From Sipunculus nudus (Eukaryota; Annelida; Sipuncula; Golfingiida; Sipunculidae), in contig CM049317.1 in NCBI GenBank assembly GCA_026874595.1, positions 33,284,901 to 33,348,900 on the forward strand: a stretch of 64,000 nucleotides of DNA. The letters are read 5' to 3'. The notes below the pieces were generated by a model, which made no database searches, was not told where the DNA came from, and worked only from the letters and a program-made list of their open reading frames with translations. This document shows positions 63,067-64,000 of the stretch, piece after piece; the first letter of the stretch is position 1; each line of letters opens with the position of its first letter. Position numbers and translations under genes: made by a program.

Positions 63067-64000
63067 AAATCAATTGTTTGTGTGTGTGTGTGGGTCTATG
63101 CGTGTTTGTGAGACTTGATGAGGTTAACAAAAGATAATGTGTGGCGTATATCATATATTTGGATGCGTACCGCTTTATGGCGCTTACCACTCTGGAAAAA
63201 AATAATCCTTTTAAAATTTACGTCCGAAAATGTAATATCTGTTTGACTGTGACGATACGTTATCTCACGCTACCTCACCTAAGATACGACAATACGATAC
63301 ACGATACGATCAAGGCACGATACACGATACGATACACGATACTATACACGATACTATAAACGATACGATACACGATACGGTAAACGCTACGATACACGCT
63401 ACGATACACTATACGAAAAACGATACGTCATGGGTCTTCTATGTTCATTAGTCATGTCTTTGCCTCCACACTTCAGTGATTATGAGTAATTACATAGTCC
63501 CTAAAAATGGCTTGCTTGTGCGGCGGTAAGCCAGTCAGATGGCGATTAGGTGACATCTGCCCAATGACGTTGCGTCTTGCATGAGCTGAACAGCTGACTA
63601 TTTGTCAAATAGGTTAACTTAATATCGGACTTTCCTTTTGGTTGTGGTATATATCATCTGGGACATCTGACGAAATGATATATGTATTTGGTATCGTCAT
63701 ATATTGGTTCCCGGATGAATCGTTTCAGCCTTGATTATTTGATTTTCTATTGTTGTGAAAACCTGGTACCAACAGCTAGAAAAATTGGTTATAAACCCAA
63801 ACAACAGTGCGTGCACAAGCATCGATTTAATTGAAACAAAGATGATCTATTGGGAACTGATTGTTGTCATTAACATTAGGACGCCGCACCGGGATTATTA
63901 ATATGTGTATCTACACGTAAAAGGGCACACGTGAGAGGAAAAAGATATATGTATATTTCAAAAGAAGATATACGGCTGTCTTACGGATGTACGCACCGAA
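63067..64000. other. Downstream flank of the receptor with ATACACGATACG minisatellite
   Basis: AATAAA overlaps the receptor stop (63062-63067). GT tract 63078-63092. About 63278-63425 is an irregular array of ACGATAC/CACGATACGATA. No gene is seen in the rest. Confidence 0.6.

Overview
This window looks like nuclear DNA from a marine invertebrate, most probably a mollusc (perhaps a bivalve). That is an inference. It rests on intron-split genes with GT-AG sites, a cluster of diverged C-type lectins, very abundant TA/CT/ATT microsatellites, a Ty3/Gypsy element with a PNMA-like gag, and satellite families interspersed with MITEs and SINEs. No bacterial operons, rRNA genes or CRISPR arrays are visible. 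All gene models were built by eye from open frames, splice signals and phase agreement.

Layout. 1-3.4 kb is one copy (A) of a segmental duplication and carries a dead C-type lectin gene on the minus strand. 3.4-16.9 kb is a nested mobile-element block. It has two Gypsy LTRs in inverted orientation (4276-9127 minus, 13691-15166 plus). A 2.9-kb foldback element with a 9-bp target duplication sits inside the left LTR. A 3.5-kb satellite-rich element sits in the loop, and gag and pol remnants follow the right LTR. 16.9-17.7 kb is a further piece of the duplication (A'). 17.7-20.2 kb holds a second Gypsy remnant (integrase tail). 24.6-27.2 kb is a second C-type lectin gene (C, minus). 28.6-30.35 kb is a satellite array of ~335-bp units. 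31.8-37.8 kb is copy B of the duplication, with another lectin pseudogene and an insertion containing a LINE fragment. 41.0-44.5 kb is a two-exon gene for a secreted-then-anchored kelch-repeat membrane protein (472 aa, minus). 44.5-53.5 kb is repeats and unassigned DNA, including a miniature LTR retrotransposon (TRIM) at 52754-53187. 53.6-63.07 kb is a seven-exon plus-strand gene for a 419-aa membrane receptor with two C-type lectin domains and a tyrosine-rich cytoplasmic tail. Its introns hold a hAT MITE, a SINE and satellite arrays.

How the genes fit together. The locus looks like a C-type lectin neighbourhood. Three related minus-strand lectin copies (A, B, C; a TSP1-like or unknown domain plus one lectin domain of QPD type) are in different stages of decay. 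The plus-strand lectin receptor and the kelch gene appear intact. The most notable items are the signalling-type lectin receptor, the TRIM whose LTR carries a tRNA-like Pol III promoter and a perfect tRNA-Pro primer-binding site, and the satellite with regularly spaced CTCF-like motifs in the loop of a large inverted repeat.
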